Below, one piece after another: positions 1 through 9,871 of a DNA stretch of 64,000 bases. The stretch covers positions 1,054,001-1,118,000 of the forward strand of contig JABELC010000004.1 in the NCBI GenBank assembly GCA_028455995.1, given 5' to 3'. Within the stretch, counting starts at the first letter, position 1. Each line of letters opens with the position of its first letter. The notes beneath the pieces were generated by a model. That model searched no databases. It had not been told where the DNA came from and saw only the letters and a program-made list of their open reading frames with translations. The translations under genes were made by a program, and so were the position numbers. The DNA is from Scleromitrula shiraiana. Lineage: Eukaryota > Ascomycota > Leotiomycetes > Helotiales > Sclerotiniaceae.

Positions 1-431
1 GAATGTGTAATCACAATAAGTTTACACATAAGTTTCCCTTTCTCAAAGGCCGCTTGAAGATTCTCCAACGCCTGTATCGCAGCAATGACTTCCGCAGTCT
101 CCTTGGTCTGCGGAAGACGACTATCAATAAAGCTCGATTGATTATCATTTGCTTCATCACCGAAGAAAATAGCATATGCGGCTTTTGCTCCTTGTTGCCC
201 TTGCAGCATGCATGCTCCGTCGATGGCGACGATCGCGGATTTCATATCGAGCCCTTCGAAGGGACATCCGTCAACTAGGCCTTGGTATTTGAGTCGGAGA
301 CCACCGCAGCATGGGGCGACGCCGAGGAGATTATTGGGGTTGCCTTGATATAAAGCTCTGGTGTGAGGCAGGAAGAGACGCGAGCCTGGTTCGGGGTCTA
401 GGTGACGAGGACTACAGAATGGGTGGGACAT
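1..431 (-). CDS. RNase H-like domain protein (3' truncated by window edge)
   Basis: An open frame runs leftward from an ATG at 431-429 to the window edge with no stop, giving 143 codons so far. From about residue 75 it reads like the first strands of an RNase H fold: an AIVAIDGAC strand carrying the first acidic residue, a glycine-containing AKAAYAIFFG hairpin, then QTKETAEVIAAIQAL with the second acidic residue on a helix, then a KLIVITH strand. This resembles fungal RNase H-domain proteins that carry a cysteine-containing N-terminal leader (here APCCGG and DGCPFEG). The domain would hydrolyse RNA in RNA:DNA hybrids if catalytic, but the third and fourth acidic residues lie outside the window. 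It does not resemble the LINE RNase H fragment near 37040. Start choice is the first in-frame ATG seen; introns further downstream cannot be judged. Confidence 0.68.
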   Translation of the reverse strand, partial: MSHPFCSPRHLDPEPGSRLFLPHTRALYQGNPNNLLGVAPCCGGLRLKYQGLVDGCPFEGLDMKSAIVAIDGACMLQGQQGAKAAYAIFFGDEANDNQSSFIDSRLPQTKETAEVIAAIQALENLQAAFEKGKLMCKLIVITH

Positions 432-1183
432 GTTTGGATAATAGGAAATCTTATTGGTTGCGATTGATATATGGTTTATTAGAGGCTGGAATCTTGAGTG
501 GATGCTTTATAAAAGTTCGTTTCGAGTTATCCAAATTTATGGAGCAATAACTTACTTCCACACTAGTTATTTACTTTCCTTAGCTAAAAGTGGTACGGTA
601 CAAGGATATCTTCATCACTAAGTACAAGCTCAAAGATCGAGTGAATTCTTTTAACTCATACTCAGCAGATAAAAATACTTGTGCTATTATAACAAGACTA
701 CAAGAATGAAATAAAGCAGTTTCTTCTTTGAAGTAGTACGAAAAACAGTTCTCTGGATCTTTCTAGAATAATCCAAATTGATTTCGATCTAATTTGTACT
801 ATTGGTAGGGTTGTAGAACTAGCTATACATCAACTATGCCTTCTCCTATAGTCATTATGCATATTTGTTTTGACTGAATACAGATCGTAGTTGATCAATC
901 ATTTTGTGAGATCATGTCAAGATACTTCTTGAGATTTTACTCATACTTCCCTAAACTTTCGATCTCAAGATTATCCAGTTTATCTCGATGGCGTATGAAG
1001 TTATCTCATAACACCTGTCACAAAATCATTTCCATTTATTACTCGCAGTTTCACAAGTTTGGTGCATATATATCTCTCAAAATTCCATCCATCCAGCTCA
1101 TATCAAATACCAAACATCCGATTACAATTTCGAAAGCATCAAGAAATTTTAATAATACCATCTCAGTGCAACCTTCGTCAAAC
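432..1183. other. Intergenic, AT-rich
   Basis: This is the divergent upstream region of the RNase H-like gene (leftward) and the first small gene (rightward). An open frame from 914 runs into the downstream gene but has the composition of untranslated DNA, so I treat it as 5' leader. No repeat or RNA gene was recognised. Confidence 0.5.
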
Positions 1184-1922
1184 ATGAATTATTACAACAG
1201 CTACCAAAGAAGCGATAGATATTCGCAGCAACAGGATAGCGAATCATTTTTTGTCCAAGATGTTTCTAACACATCTGCACACGGAGAATATTTATCCATA
1301 TGAATTTGAAGAGGCCGGTGTACAGCAAAGCACCCCAAGTCAGCCACAGGCTCAAACAAACAACAGGTGTGGTGTATATTCCAAGTATAAGGACACAACC
1401 GCTGACTTTCATAGACCTGGTTCCTCTTAGTCGACTCCTAGGAACACCGCTTCCTCTCCACGTGCTCAAACGAACAGGAGGTATGATGTATATTTCAGTT
1501 GTAAGAGTGCAATTACTGACTTTCATAGACCTAGTTTTTATTATTCTCCTCCAAGTCATACCGCTTCTTCTCCACAGTATCAGACAAGATCAGTTCATGA
1601 ACATACTCCAAATCAACCTACACAGCATTCGCAAACTTTTGCCGCGAATACATCATCAAGCAGACGATCACTTGAAGTCTATCCACTGCCTTTCGAGCTA
1701 CCTGAAGATACAATTCCTGGGAAAATTAAATTAATATTGGATAAGAATAGTAGAAAAGAAGTGATATTCTATCGGCGATCTGGTCCAGTGAAAGGCCGTC
1801 GTCGCTATGAACTTAGGGAAAAAGCCACAGATATTTATTATCCTCCACTTCATTCTTTAGATCACGTTGGGTTTGCAAAGGATGAATTTGGCAACTTGTA
1901 TTTCAGAAATCATTTACGCTGA
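1184..1922 (+). CDS. Small disordered protein 1 (hypothetical, probable intron)
   Basis: Function not recognised. The gene begins MNYYNSYQRSDRYSQQQD at 1184, and the reading frame then has to change. An intron 1262-1430 (GTTTCT donor, GCTGAC branch-like site at about 1401, polypyrimidine then CTCTTAG acceptor) joins exon 1184-1261 to exon 1431-1922 in phase 0 and gives 189 aa. That is close to the 195-206 aa of three downstream neighbours. The middle is Ser/Pro/Gln-rich; the C-terminal 60 residues are more ordered and basic (KLILDKN, VIFYRRSGPVKGRRRYELREK, FGNLYFRNHLR). If the intron is not real, the gene is broken by a frame change and a TAG at 1428-1430. A 70-nt stretch is duplicated in tandem (about 1351-1420 and 1468-1540); in the spliced model the first copy is intronic. 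First of the plus-strand run of small genes. Confidence 0.5.
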
Positions 1923-2519
1923 AGCCTCAAGCTTGAACGATAAAGAATTTTCAGTAAAGTGTAGGTCTGTTAGCAAAGCGTGGGGGGATTTGTAGGGGGC
2001 ACGTGGGGCTTCAATGGGAAGGGAGGAAGATATGGCATGATTTTTTCAATAGTTTTTAAATATTTGTTTCTGTATAATCACCCCTAGAGATCGAAATATT
2101 CTAGATGCAATAAAACTTTACATCCATACATAAATGGCTCAAGCTCTTCATTGAAGGGATAACTTGTCTAAATAATTTGACTTAGCTGTAACCTAACTAT
2201 CTATACAAGTAGCCATCATGGAAATCGTAGATTTCTTTGCAATACTATTCTGTTCAGTCAAGATACTTCATGTTCCAGTCATCTTTTTACAAATTGTCGT
2301 CATTCGAAATGTTCAAAATACCTTAGATCAGACTCACACGTTTCGATAACACTAGTCATAATGTTCCTGCATTTATGATTTACGCATTTCCCAGAATGAT
2401 ATATCTGGCTATTTATATGTTCTTAATCGACCTCCAAGTTTCCAGTTAGATCTGCACAAAAACTATCGACAACACTACTGATTTACTCGTTTTTCGAAAA
2501 GCAACAATAAAAATTAACT
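1923..2519. other. Intergenic between small genes 1 and 2
   Basis: No gene seen. It holds an AGACTCAC element at 2330-2337 that resembles the TGAYTCAC sites upstream of the following genes, and an A-rich leader before the ATG at 2520. Confidence 0.5.
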
Positions 2520-3208
2520 ATGTCCTACCATAAGAGCTATGGAAGAGGATATCAGGACCAAGAAGAAGGTCATCAATATCAAACACCCTCAATGGGAACA
2601 TTGCTTATCGAAGCAACTCCCAATCCAAATCCTCAAGGAAATGCCTACTCGTCTCGCTTGAACAATGACCCCAATAGTGTGAATATCCAGCAGGGGACAA
2701 ATCAATTACTAGCGCATGGAAACCACAGGTACAACTTTCAAAAATGATTACTATTTACAACCCACCCACACTGTGTACTCTACGCGATCGATCAAATCGG
2801 GGGCTTTATAGAACTCTCGGAAAGTCTTATGTTTCTTCTTACACACTATCAAAAATTCAACAGACTCAAAGTAGCATCTTATCTATACATGCACACACCG
2901 ACAGAAAAGAAATCCCTGAATATCTTAGGATACGTCTGGATAATGGGGACGTAGGAGAATTTGCTCCACGATATCATGAATGCAATGGCGCGAATAATTT
3001 GGAGTACGTACCCTATAGCCTAGATATGTATCATATCTCCTTGAAAAGTCTCAGTCCTGTGCGCCATGCAATCGATTGTTGTAGGAACGAATATGTGCGT
3101 GAGCAGCTTTGGTCCGCCAATACAAAGGATGGCAGTGCCATTGATTCTCAAATCATAGGGCATCTACTCTCATCAGAAGTAGCAAAGAATCTTCATCGTG
3201 TATCATAG
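2520..3208 (+). CDS. Small disordered protein 2 (hypothetical, one intron)
   Basis: Function not recognised. Exon 1 (2520-2728) encodes MSYHKSYGRGYQDQE and a Gln/Asn/Pro-rich N-terminus. An 83-nt intron 2729-2811 (GTACAA donor, TTTATAG acceptor) removes a TGA and restores frame. Exon 2 (2812-3208) encodes a Ser/Tyr-rich stretch and then a more ordered C-terminal part (IPEYLRIRLDNGDVGEFAPRY, CCRNEYVREQLW). The total is about 201 aa. The Tyr-rich N-terminus resembles that of the preceding gene (MNYYNSYQRSD versus MSYHKSYGRGY), so the two may be diverged tandem copies. No signal peptide or membrane segment is visible. Confidence 0.55.
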
Positions 3209-3786
3209 GAAATGCTGGTCAAGAATTATGAGATGGTGGTCAAAAAGTGAATAAAAAGAAGAAAATATTTGGCATGACTTTTGCAAGACTTGCATGTTTA
3301 CTTTAGTTTTATTATCTCTAAAAATGAAAATTTACCCAATACAACGAATTATCGCGCTCCTAGATAAATGTGTCAAATAAACAGTTGTTGAAAACTCCAT
3401 ACTTTTTATTTTTGCTGGAGTAGATGATTCATGAAAGAGATTCAAAAGAAGATGTTTTACTTGCAGTTTATATGAGTTTAACACATACTTATAGTTCCTT
3501 TTTCCTGACTCCAAAAACTTATTGATCTAATGAGTCAATACTGGCCTGTTTTATTATAGCTTCCAGTTACCGCGACGGAGAAATGTACATATTGTCCATG
3601 ATTCACAGACATTCTCGAAGTTTGTAAGATTTATACTATATGCTTAGTGGTAACTTTTTGTGCTTAAATACCCCCCCATCTTTCCCCATTGAACCAGGAA
3701 CTACAACTCAAATCCTAACTCCAATAAAAATTCAAATTCATAAGAGCTGAAGTAAAAGTCTCACAGAATCTATAAAAATTCAAAAT
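3209..3786. other. Intergenic between small genes 2 and 3
   Basis: No gene seen. It contains the TGATTCAC element listed separately and a CT/A-rich leader immediately before the next ATG. Confidence 0.5.
3599..3606 (+). promoter_or_regulatory. TGAYTCAC element (TGATTCAC)
   Basis: Lies 188 nt before the ATG at 3787. The same AP-1/Gcn4-like octamer recurs at comparable distance before other genes of this run. Function is inference. Confidence 0.35.
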
Positions 3787-4503
3787 ATGTATCGGCCTAA
3801 TACAGTACGATTTCAAGAGTGGATAGCGGATGGAGGACAACATGCACGAACGAGTTCCAGTTTTGATGATGCTGAAAACCCCGAACCTCGCTTTGAAACG
3901 AGTTCATCCTCTGGGACGTCGACAGACGTGGGGTCTAGACATCATGGCAGTGTTACATCTTATGCTCCATCTTCCACCTCCTCAGCAAGCGCACACTTTA
4001 ATAACATTCCTCATCCTCCTTCCATCGGATTCTCATCTAGCGGCAGTTCCTATTATCAGCCACCCTCTGAAACGGCTTCATCTCACCAGTCTTCTGCTAG
4101 TTTTTCCTCTCGCCGAACACTCTCTCACAGTACTTATTCTAACGATAATTCTTCTCGACTTGATACCATCCAAGAACAAAAGCCACTAAAGTCTAATCAC
4201 CACCGTCACCAACATCATTCTTCCCGCTTATTAGAGAGTTCAAATTCGAGTCGGAGAAGTGGCAGCTCAAGTTGCAGCCGGGATAAAGATCAACATGCTA
4301 GGAAACATCGTTCAAAAAATTCTCCTTTTTCTTCTTCTATCAACGTATCTACTAGTAGTAGTACTGTTTTCACTGGTTCTGATAGATCATATAGAAATGA
4401 GAGATTATCTTATCCTGCCGTAACGCGTCAGCATAGGAAGATAGAATATGCATCAGACAAAAGAGATCGATTGGAGGCAGATGAGGAGTCGGACGGTTGG
4501 TGA
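3787..4503 (+). CDS. Small Ser/His-rich disordered protein 3 (hypothetical)
   Basis: Single open frame of 238 aa with strong serine bias; no family recognised. It starts MYRPNTVRFQEWIADGGQH, continues with long Ser/Thr/Pro tracts (about residues 35-120), a His/Arg/Ser-rich middle (HHRHQHHSSRLLESS, about 138-150) and a basic-then-acidic tail ending EESDGW. No hydrophobic segment or signal peptide, so probably cytosolic or nuclear. The N-terminal TVRF has the V-x-F core also seen in small proteins 6 and 7. The start is supported by an A-rich context (aaaATG) and a CT/A-rich leader like those of its neighbours. Confidence 0.62.
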   Translation: MYRPNTVRFQEWIADGGQHARTSSSFDDAENPEPRFETSSSSGTSTDVGSRHHGSVTSYAPSSTSSASAHFNNIPHPPSIGFSSSGSSYYQPPSETASSHQSSASFSSRRTLSHSTYSNDNSSRLDTIQEQKPLKSNHHRHQHHSSRLLESSNSSRRSGSSSCSRDKDQHARKHRSKNSPFSSSINVSTSSSTVFTGSDRSYRNERLSYPAVTRQHRKIEYASDKRDRLEADEESDGW

Positions 4504-5519
4504 TAACTCTGAGTTTACATTCAGCTATCCTTCAGAGATATTCTTGCCATTTAAATTTGAAGCAAAAAGATCAGTTGGAGCTACAACTGCTCAAATAGGG
4601 AAAGCAAGAATAGAGATAGAGAGAGGATATGAACTGAAGTAAGAGGCGGAGCTGGTTCAGATGTTAGTGAGACAACGCACCTTGTAGGAATTTGATAGTT
4701 CTGTATTGGAGGTTGAATCTATTGTGTTTTTCAGGATTTTTTAACAACAATCACATGTTTTTTATTATTTGTGATAGTGTGCTGATAATAGTGAATAACG
4801 TAGAGTGAATACAATCATTGTATGTGAAGTCTCGTCTAGCAAATTAATGATCACACCAGGCTTGTTAAAATGATCTATAACGAATGTATGTTAGAGTTAT
4901 CTAATATCAAATGTATGTTATTAAATCTCTGCACAATGTATTTTTATTGTCTATTGGTGGTGATAATCCTCTAGTAAATGATTATTAAATATAATGTTTG
5001 TAATCCTCCATTTGTTTACTTGTAAAGCCTTACTCTGCAGTTAAAACATATATATTCCACTCGCTCTTTATCTGCTATTTAATATAACATTCTGAGTTAT
5101 AATGTATGAACGCCTCTTCAATTCACTAAACTATAAACACGAGATGAAGTGAACACGGAGTTCTAATTTTGGGGCTGTCCACATCTCATACTTCGATCTC
5201 TCGTAGATTAAACACGGTTGCTATGATATCGCCGTACTTATATTTTTTGCGCAATGTATAAATTAACATTTCCAATACAAATAAACAGACATCCTGTACT
5301 TCAAATAGCATAAAAGAAACCTTGAATCCCCATCCATCTTCCCGCACTTTTTATCTTGAAGATCCCGAGCTTCACAATTACAACTCAATCTCTTGATTGC
5401 AACTTTGGAATTCTTCCACTTTTCCACGAAAGCAACCAATTTATACAAAAGTAACAAAATCTATTCAAAACTTCGAGGCCCAACAATCTCATTAACATTT
5501 TCAACCAGGAATTTCCAAT
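4504..5519. other. Intergenic between small genes 3 and 4
   Basis: About 1 kb of AT-rich sequence. Short open frames (for example 4448-4642) overlap the end of the preceding gene and do not look coding. No TGAYTCAC octamer was found before the next gene. Confidence 0.5.
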
Positions 5520-6107
5520 ATGCCCTACGAGAACCCCTCCACCAACCCCTACAACAACCCCTACAACAACCCCTACTTCCAGAATGGATGCAGTATTCAG
5601 GAGAACATACTTATTGCTAAATGGATGGATGAGGTTGAGCGTGCCAATGAGCCTCATTCCATAACCGAAAGACATCCTCCAACTCGAGTCCTTGGTATCC
5701 TTCGAAATCCGTCCTCAGACGCACCTCAGCTCGAACTCCCTACTCCCCCGTCTCGACTTCCACTACACAGCTCTCTGGGACAGGCTCGTCTATTAAAAGC
5801 TTATGTGGCGACAGTCATGCCACCGCCTAGTCGTGGAAATAGAGCAAAGTACGTTGGTTCAGCCTTCAACACGAACAATAGTCCTCGCCGTCGAGCTCTT
5901 TCTAGCCAAACTCCAGCTTTGAGTGAAACTCGAGCCTTCCAGCCAACTCAGATTCTGAAGCGTTCACAAAGTCCTACTCAATTGGTCCCTCCTCGTTCTC
6001 TTGTCATGGAAACTGTGGCCCGTCAACCAAACCCATGGCAAGGTCAGGATACAATTAAAAACGTGATTGCGGAGGAAAGTTACGGAAGATTGTCGCGTGA
6101 GGATTAA
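5520..6107 (+). CDS. Small disordered protein 4 (hypothetical)
   Basis: Single open frame of 195 aa, function not recognised. The N-terminus contains an NPYNNPYNNPYF micro-repeat (residues 7-19), followed by a short predicted helix (ENILIAKWMDEVERAN, about 28-43) and then Pro/Ser/Arg-rich disorder. TRVLGILRNP and QILKRSQSPTQLVPP are small basic/hydrophobic motifs within it. It ends LSRED. No secretion signal. Size, strand, spacing and composition match the neighbouring small genes. The start codon has an aat-ATG context. Confidence 0.6.
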   Translation: MPYENPSTNPYNNPYNNPYFQNGCSIQENILIAKWMDEVERANEPHSITERHPPTRVLGILRNPSSDAPQLELPTPPSRLPLHSSLGQARLLKAYVATVMPPPSRGNRAKYVGSAFNTNNSPRRRALSSQTPALSETRAFQPTQILKRSQSPTQLVPPRSLVMETVARQPNPWQGQDTIKNVIAEESYGRLSRED

Positions 6108-6750
6108 GGTCACCGTTCGAAACCTATGAGTCGCACATAAGTCACAAGAAATGAGAGAAGGCTTCGAGTAAAGGGCGTTTTTGCTCTGATTGGTTAAGAT
6201 ATATATGCGGAGATTGATAAGCTGCTAGTACTCGGTTTTGAGGAGGTTTGGGGGAAGATATGATAAGCTTGAAGGATTGGGCTACTAGTTTCAGTGATTA
6301 ATTGCATGGCTACTTTAGCAATCATGACTGATGTAATATTCGTATTGATATGTAGGCTTTGATAGATTGTTAGTGATTGATCGTGCGGAGGATTTGAGAA
6401 ATTTCTGAAGAGAGACTTCTGAGTAATTTAGGGTTTGGGCACTATGGTCATCAGCATTATCTAGGCAATGTACTTTCCATGATATGCTCATACAAGAAAT
6501 ACTTTCCCATATTCTATTTATCAGTGACTCACGTATTTTCCTAATACTCAAATTACAAATTCCATGAACATTCACACTTAAACATCTTGCTAGCCATTCA
6601 TAAACATATAATATCATTATTGATTTACACATCATTCTCACCCAGAATTGTGTATAAAAGCACAGGCATGCCCTCATTCAAATTCTAGAAAACATACAAT
6701 GCTAAACCCTCAACTTTTTAAAGAACTCTTCTTTTCAGAAATTATTCAAG
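6108..6750. other. Intergenic between small genes 4 and 5
   Basis: No gene seen. Holds a TGACTCAC element at 6525-6532 and an A/C-rich leader before 6751. Confidence 0.5.
6525..6532 (+). promoter_or_regulatory. TGAYTCAC element (TGACTCAC)
   Basis: Lies 226 nt before the ATG at 6751 and matches the perfect Gcn4/AP-1 core TGACTCA. Role is inferred only from recurrence upstream of sister genes. Confidence 0.35.
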
Positions 6751-7371
6751 ATGTCCGGAAACCAAGATCACAACACCCAGTTCAATCCCTCAAACTCCGA
6801 GACTCAAAATTGGTTAGACAGTCTCCCACCTAACGAAAATGCCCCCGGCCAACCAACATTCAGTTTAACACAACTCCCTCCACAAAATCTGTCTTCGAAT
6901 GTATCTCAACCTAGCCAGCCTACTCCATACCCAAACAGCGCCTCCCACCTCCTACCACCCCATCCCCAGAATCTCCAACCAAGTCCGGCTCCTTTCAACC
7001 AACCTCCCCAGGATGCAAATAGTCCCTCTATACTACATCATTCTCAGAACATTTACCCAAACGCACCTCAAATGGGGCAGCTTATACCACGGAACAACGT
7101 TCCCCAACAACGAAATTCAAGTCCAACCCACGGCCATACTGCGCGAAACCATGAGTCTCCTGCAAATGACCCTCCACGAAAAACCAAAATATCACATCAC
7201 CACTCCGAAAAGCACCATTCGAGATCCTCTAAACCTCAACTTCCCGACCCTCGTACGCTAGACATGCCCATTAAATATATCCTCCGCCCTAAAAAATACA
7301 AGAATGAAGTAGCCGCACATCAGAGCGAAGCATATCATTCTATCAATAAAACGACGGGATTCTTGGAGTAG
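6751..7371 (+). CDS. Small Pro/Gln/Asn-rich disordered protein 5 (hypothetical)
   Basis: Single open frame of 206 aa, no family recognised. It starts MSGNQDHNTQFNPSNSETQ. Residues about 25-140 are very rich in Pro, Gln, Asn and Ser; the C-terminal third turns basic (ISHHHSEKHHSRSSKP) and ends in a more ordered patch, MPIKYILRPKKYKNEV. No membrane segment or signal peptide. The ATG follows an A-rich leader (caagATG). Another open frame overlaps at 6899-7261 but lacks family-like composition. Confidence 0.6.
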   Translation: MSGNQDHNTQFNPSNSETQNWLDSLPPNENAPGQPTFSLTQLPPQNLSSNVSQPSQPTPYPNSASHLLPPHPQNLQPSPAPFNQPPQDANSPSILHHSQNIYPNAPQMGQLIPRNNVPQQRNSSPTHGHTARNHESPANDPPRKTKISHHHSEKHHSRSSKPQLPDPRTLDMPIKYILRPKKYKNEVAAHQSEAYHSINKTTGFLE

Positions 7372-7925
7372 CACTGAACTGGAATGCATAGATGATTAAT
7401 ATTCATACTCATCAGGAACGAGAAGAGTAAGGGAAAAACTTGATGGTGAATTTGAGCGGTTAACTAGCTTGGTATTGTGGCGGTGGTGATTGGTTACGTG
7501 TTGTATTTTCTTTTATTGATGGGGTTTGATTTGGATAGTATCAGGGGTTTGAATGAGTTCCAGATCAATGGCACAGCACAGTTTATTAGATAGATATTTG
7601 TATTTAGTGTAATGATAGGAATTGAATTTTAGTTTATTGTAAATAGCATGTGTCACACAAATGTTGATCGACCCTTGCATGATGCTAGAGTCTTTATATA
7701 TACCACATTTTATGACAGCATGTTATTCTAATTAATCTGTTGGGGTCACTGAGGTAAGTTGTTAATAACAATAGCTAAACCTAAAACCAGATCCAAGTTC
7801 TAAAAGGCTTTGTTGTAAGTATTGGAGGGGAGAGAAATGGAAGAGTGGGCTAGAATTAATAATGTGATACTAAAAACAATATGGAGATGGAAGGAAGTAA
7901 ACGGGATATAAAAAATTGAAATATG

Positions 7926-8068
7926 TAATAGAGATAAGGATAGGTATAAAAATAAAGATGGATATAAAGATGGTTATAGACATAGTTATGGGTATGGATA
8001 TAGGATAGATATTGGGATAGATATTAAGGATGGATATAGACATAGAAAAAGAAATGGGGATAGATAAC
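7926..8068 (+). repeat. Degenerate hexanucleotide tract (GGATAT/GATATA)
   Basis: Purine-rich sequence with many GATA, GGATAT and TAGATA units in imperfect 6-nt phasing. Read on the minus strand it yields a low-complexity Ile/Ser/Pro open frame, which I take to be a repeat artefact. Confidence 0.6.
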
Positions 8069-8499
8069 AATATTATCTTCATTTTAGAATATAGATGTTC
8101 TTTTAAATAAATATATGGACAAATAAATGAATATTATTCATAAAAAGAAAGTAAGAAGTTATGAGACTGAATTATGAACATTGATATACAATTACTGTAC
8201 TCCTTGTAAAGTGATAAGTATCAAGATCGACGACAGGATATGAACTTATGATTTATGATAGCAATGCAGATAATTATGACGGTCTAATCTAATGCATGAT
8301 GTAGACAAATAAATTGACATTTCTTCAAAATTAATTCACTAACAAAAGAACTAATCAACTCAAATTTGACTCTTAATATTCGATTCATGACTAGGAGATA
8401 TTGGCGAATAAGCAGACCAGGGCATGATTCAAACACCTCTCTGTTTATCAAAATGCATAGTCTTATTCAAATTCGTATGTGAAATGTATAATGTGTTAA

Positions 8500-8507
8500 T
8501 GATTCAC
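8500..8507 (+). promoter_or_regulatory. TGAYTCAC element (TGATTCAC)
   Basis: Lies 178 nt before the ATG at 8678. Same octamer and similar spacing as in sister genes. Confidence 0.33.
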
Positions 8508-8677
8508 AAATATTTTCTTTCAAAGTGCATAAATATTATACGATTTCTTCTTCAGAACCTAGAATTTAAACCCGTTCCTGAAACTCCAACAACTTTAACA
8601 AAAACTTCAAATTTAAACAAATTAAACAACCTCTTAAACTCTCAAAGGTTCAAACAAGCGTGTCTGATTAAATAAAA

Positions 8678-8929
8678 ATGTCTACTCTAGACAGCGAAAT
8701 TACCCAAAATCAACAGCAAAACACAACCACCAACGAAGGCGGAAGCACCTCAACCTTAGCCGCAATATTCGAACTTAACATTCCAAAACGATCTGGACGC
8801 TCAGTCCACTTTGCTGAAGGCCAGTTTAAATCAGAAGCAACAACACAAAACATACTGCATAAAACAGAAAGCAAGACCGAATGGGAAAAGAGACGGAAGG
8901 AGTCTGAGAAGCAAGAGTGGCAGAAGTAG
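8678..8929 (+). CDS. Small protein 6 with RVxF-like motif (hypothetical)
   Basis: Short open frame of 83 aa. It starts MSTLDSEITQNQQQN, passes through a Gln/Asn/Thr-rich segment, then IPKRSGRSVHFAEGQFK (about residues 38-54) and a charged helical tail, TESKTEWEKRRKESEKQEW, to the stop. RSVHF fits the pattern of a protein phosphatase 1 docking (RVxF) motif and parallels RNVKF in the next gene. No known family. The start sits in an A-rich context (aaaaATG) after a CT/A-rich leader typical of this gene run. The shortness leaves some doubt. Confidence 0.5.
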   Translation: MSTLDSEITQNQQQNTTTNEGGSTSTLAAIFELNIPKRSGRSVHFAEGQFKSEATTQNILHKTESKTEWEKRRKESEKQEWQK

Positions 8930-9871
8930 AAGGCGAGCGGTGTTCCAGGGGAGAATGATGAGAACTGGTGATCACTTATGACGAGGATAGAATGGGAACA
9001 GGAAGATTAGGGAAGAGATTTAGGGCTGAGGATTGCGGTTGGAATACATAAGCGTGTTTGTTTGGATTGGACTCTCTGGATTTTGTACTTTTAATGGGCA
9101 TGTACATTCTTTTAATGCATTGTTAATTTGAACGAATATTGACAAAGAGTTTGTTTGCTAATTCTTAAAGGAAACGAAGTCTCCATAGCCTTTAATCAAT
9201 GACAAATTCCAACGAACTATTTGAAATCGCTTCATGTGTTCTCTTCTTCTCCGCTGACTTGTTCCCCCCCCTTCACTACCTCTCTTCTACCCACCAATCT
9301 TCCCAGTATACGATTCAACATCGACTATAACCGATGATCAACACTAATCTAACCATGAAAAACACATCTCACGAGAGAAGCTCCAGAAGGAATATTTGAT
9401 ATGCACAACACTTTCTATTCAAAATTAAATCATTTATATGGAAGTGTCAGTTATCAATTCTTCAAATACAAACTAGATAATTAACGCATAAATTTGAAAG
9501 TGTATAACTCAATATACCCCCAGGTGATTCATTACTAAAACAGATTGGTGAACGGGTCAGACTAGATCATGATATGCATATCGTGGGCTGAATATCATCG
9601 GCATCTTTTCCTTAATCATAATATATATTCTTTCATACTCATATAGAACTCTAATGACTCACAAGATTTGACTCCCTTTTCGCATCTCCCAAATATCCTT
9701 AATAGATGGTCCACCTATATTCAGATCAGAGCCCAGACTTTCAAAACTATTCAAAAACGATCAATACTTCAAACTTCAATTTTACAGCCTTGACACAAAC
9801 TCGATTTCAAACTACTTATCCATAACATACTTCAAGTCCCCGAATTTCTTAAACAAACCATTCAAATCAAG
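8930..9871. other. Intergenic between small genes 6 and 7
   Basis: No gene seen. Contains the TGACTCAC element at 9655-9662 and a TTCAAA-rich leader before the ATG at 9872. Confidence 0.5.
9655..9662 (+). promoter_or_regulatory. TGAYTCAC element (TGACTCAC)
   Basis: Lies 217 nt before the ATG at 9872. It is the fourth exact copy of the octamer in this array. Confidence 0.35.

Larger units (their letters stand above)
7372..8677. other. Intergenic with GATA-rich low-complexity tract
   Basis: About 1.3 kb without a convincing gene. It contains the degenerate GGATAT/GATA repeat at 7926-8068 and the TGATTCAC element at 8500-8507, and ends in an A/C-rich leader before 8678. Confidence 0.5.

Noticed and set aside
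914..1183. N-terminal extension of small protein 1 from an ATG at 914
   Set aside because: The extension has 5'-leader-like composition; the ATG at 1184 gives a protein start and length like the neighbouring genes.
7870..8082. Ile/Ser/Pro-repeat minus-strand frame
   Set aside because: Produced by the degenerate GATA/GGATAT tract; no start context or flanking coding signal.
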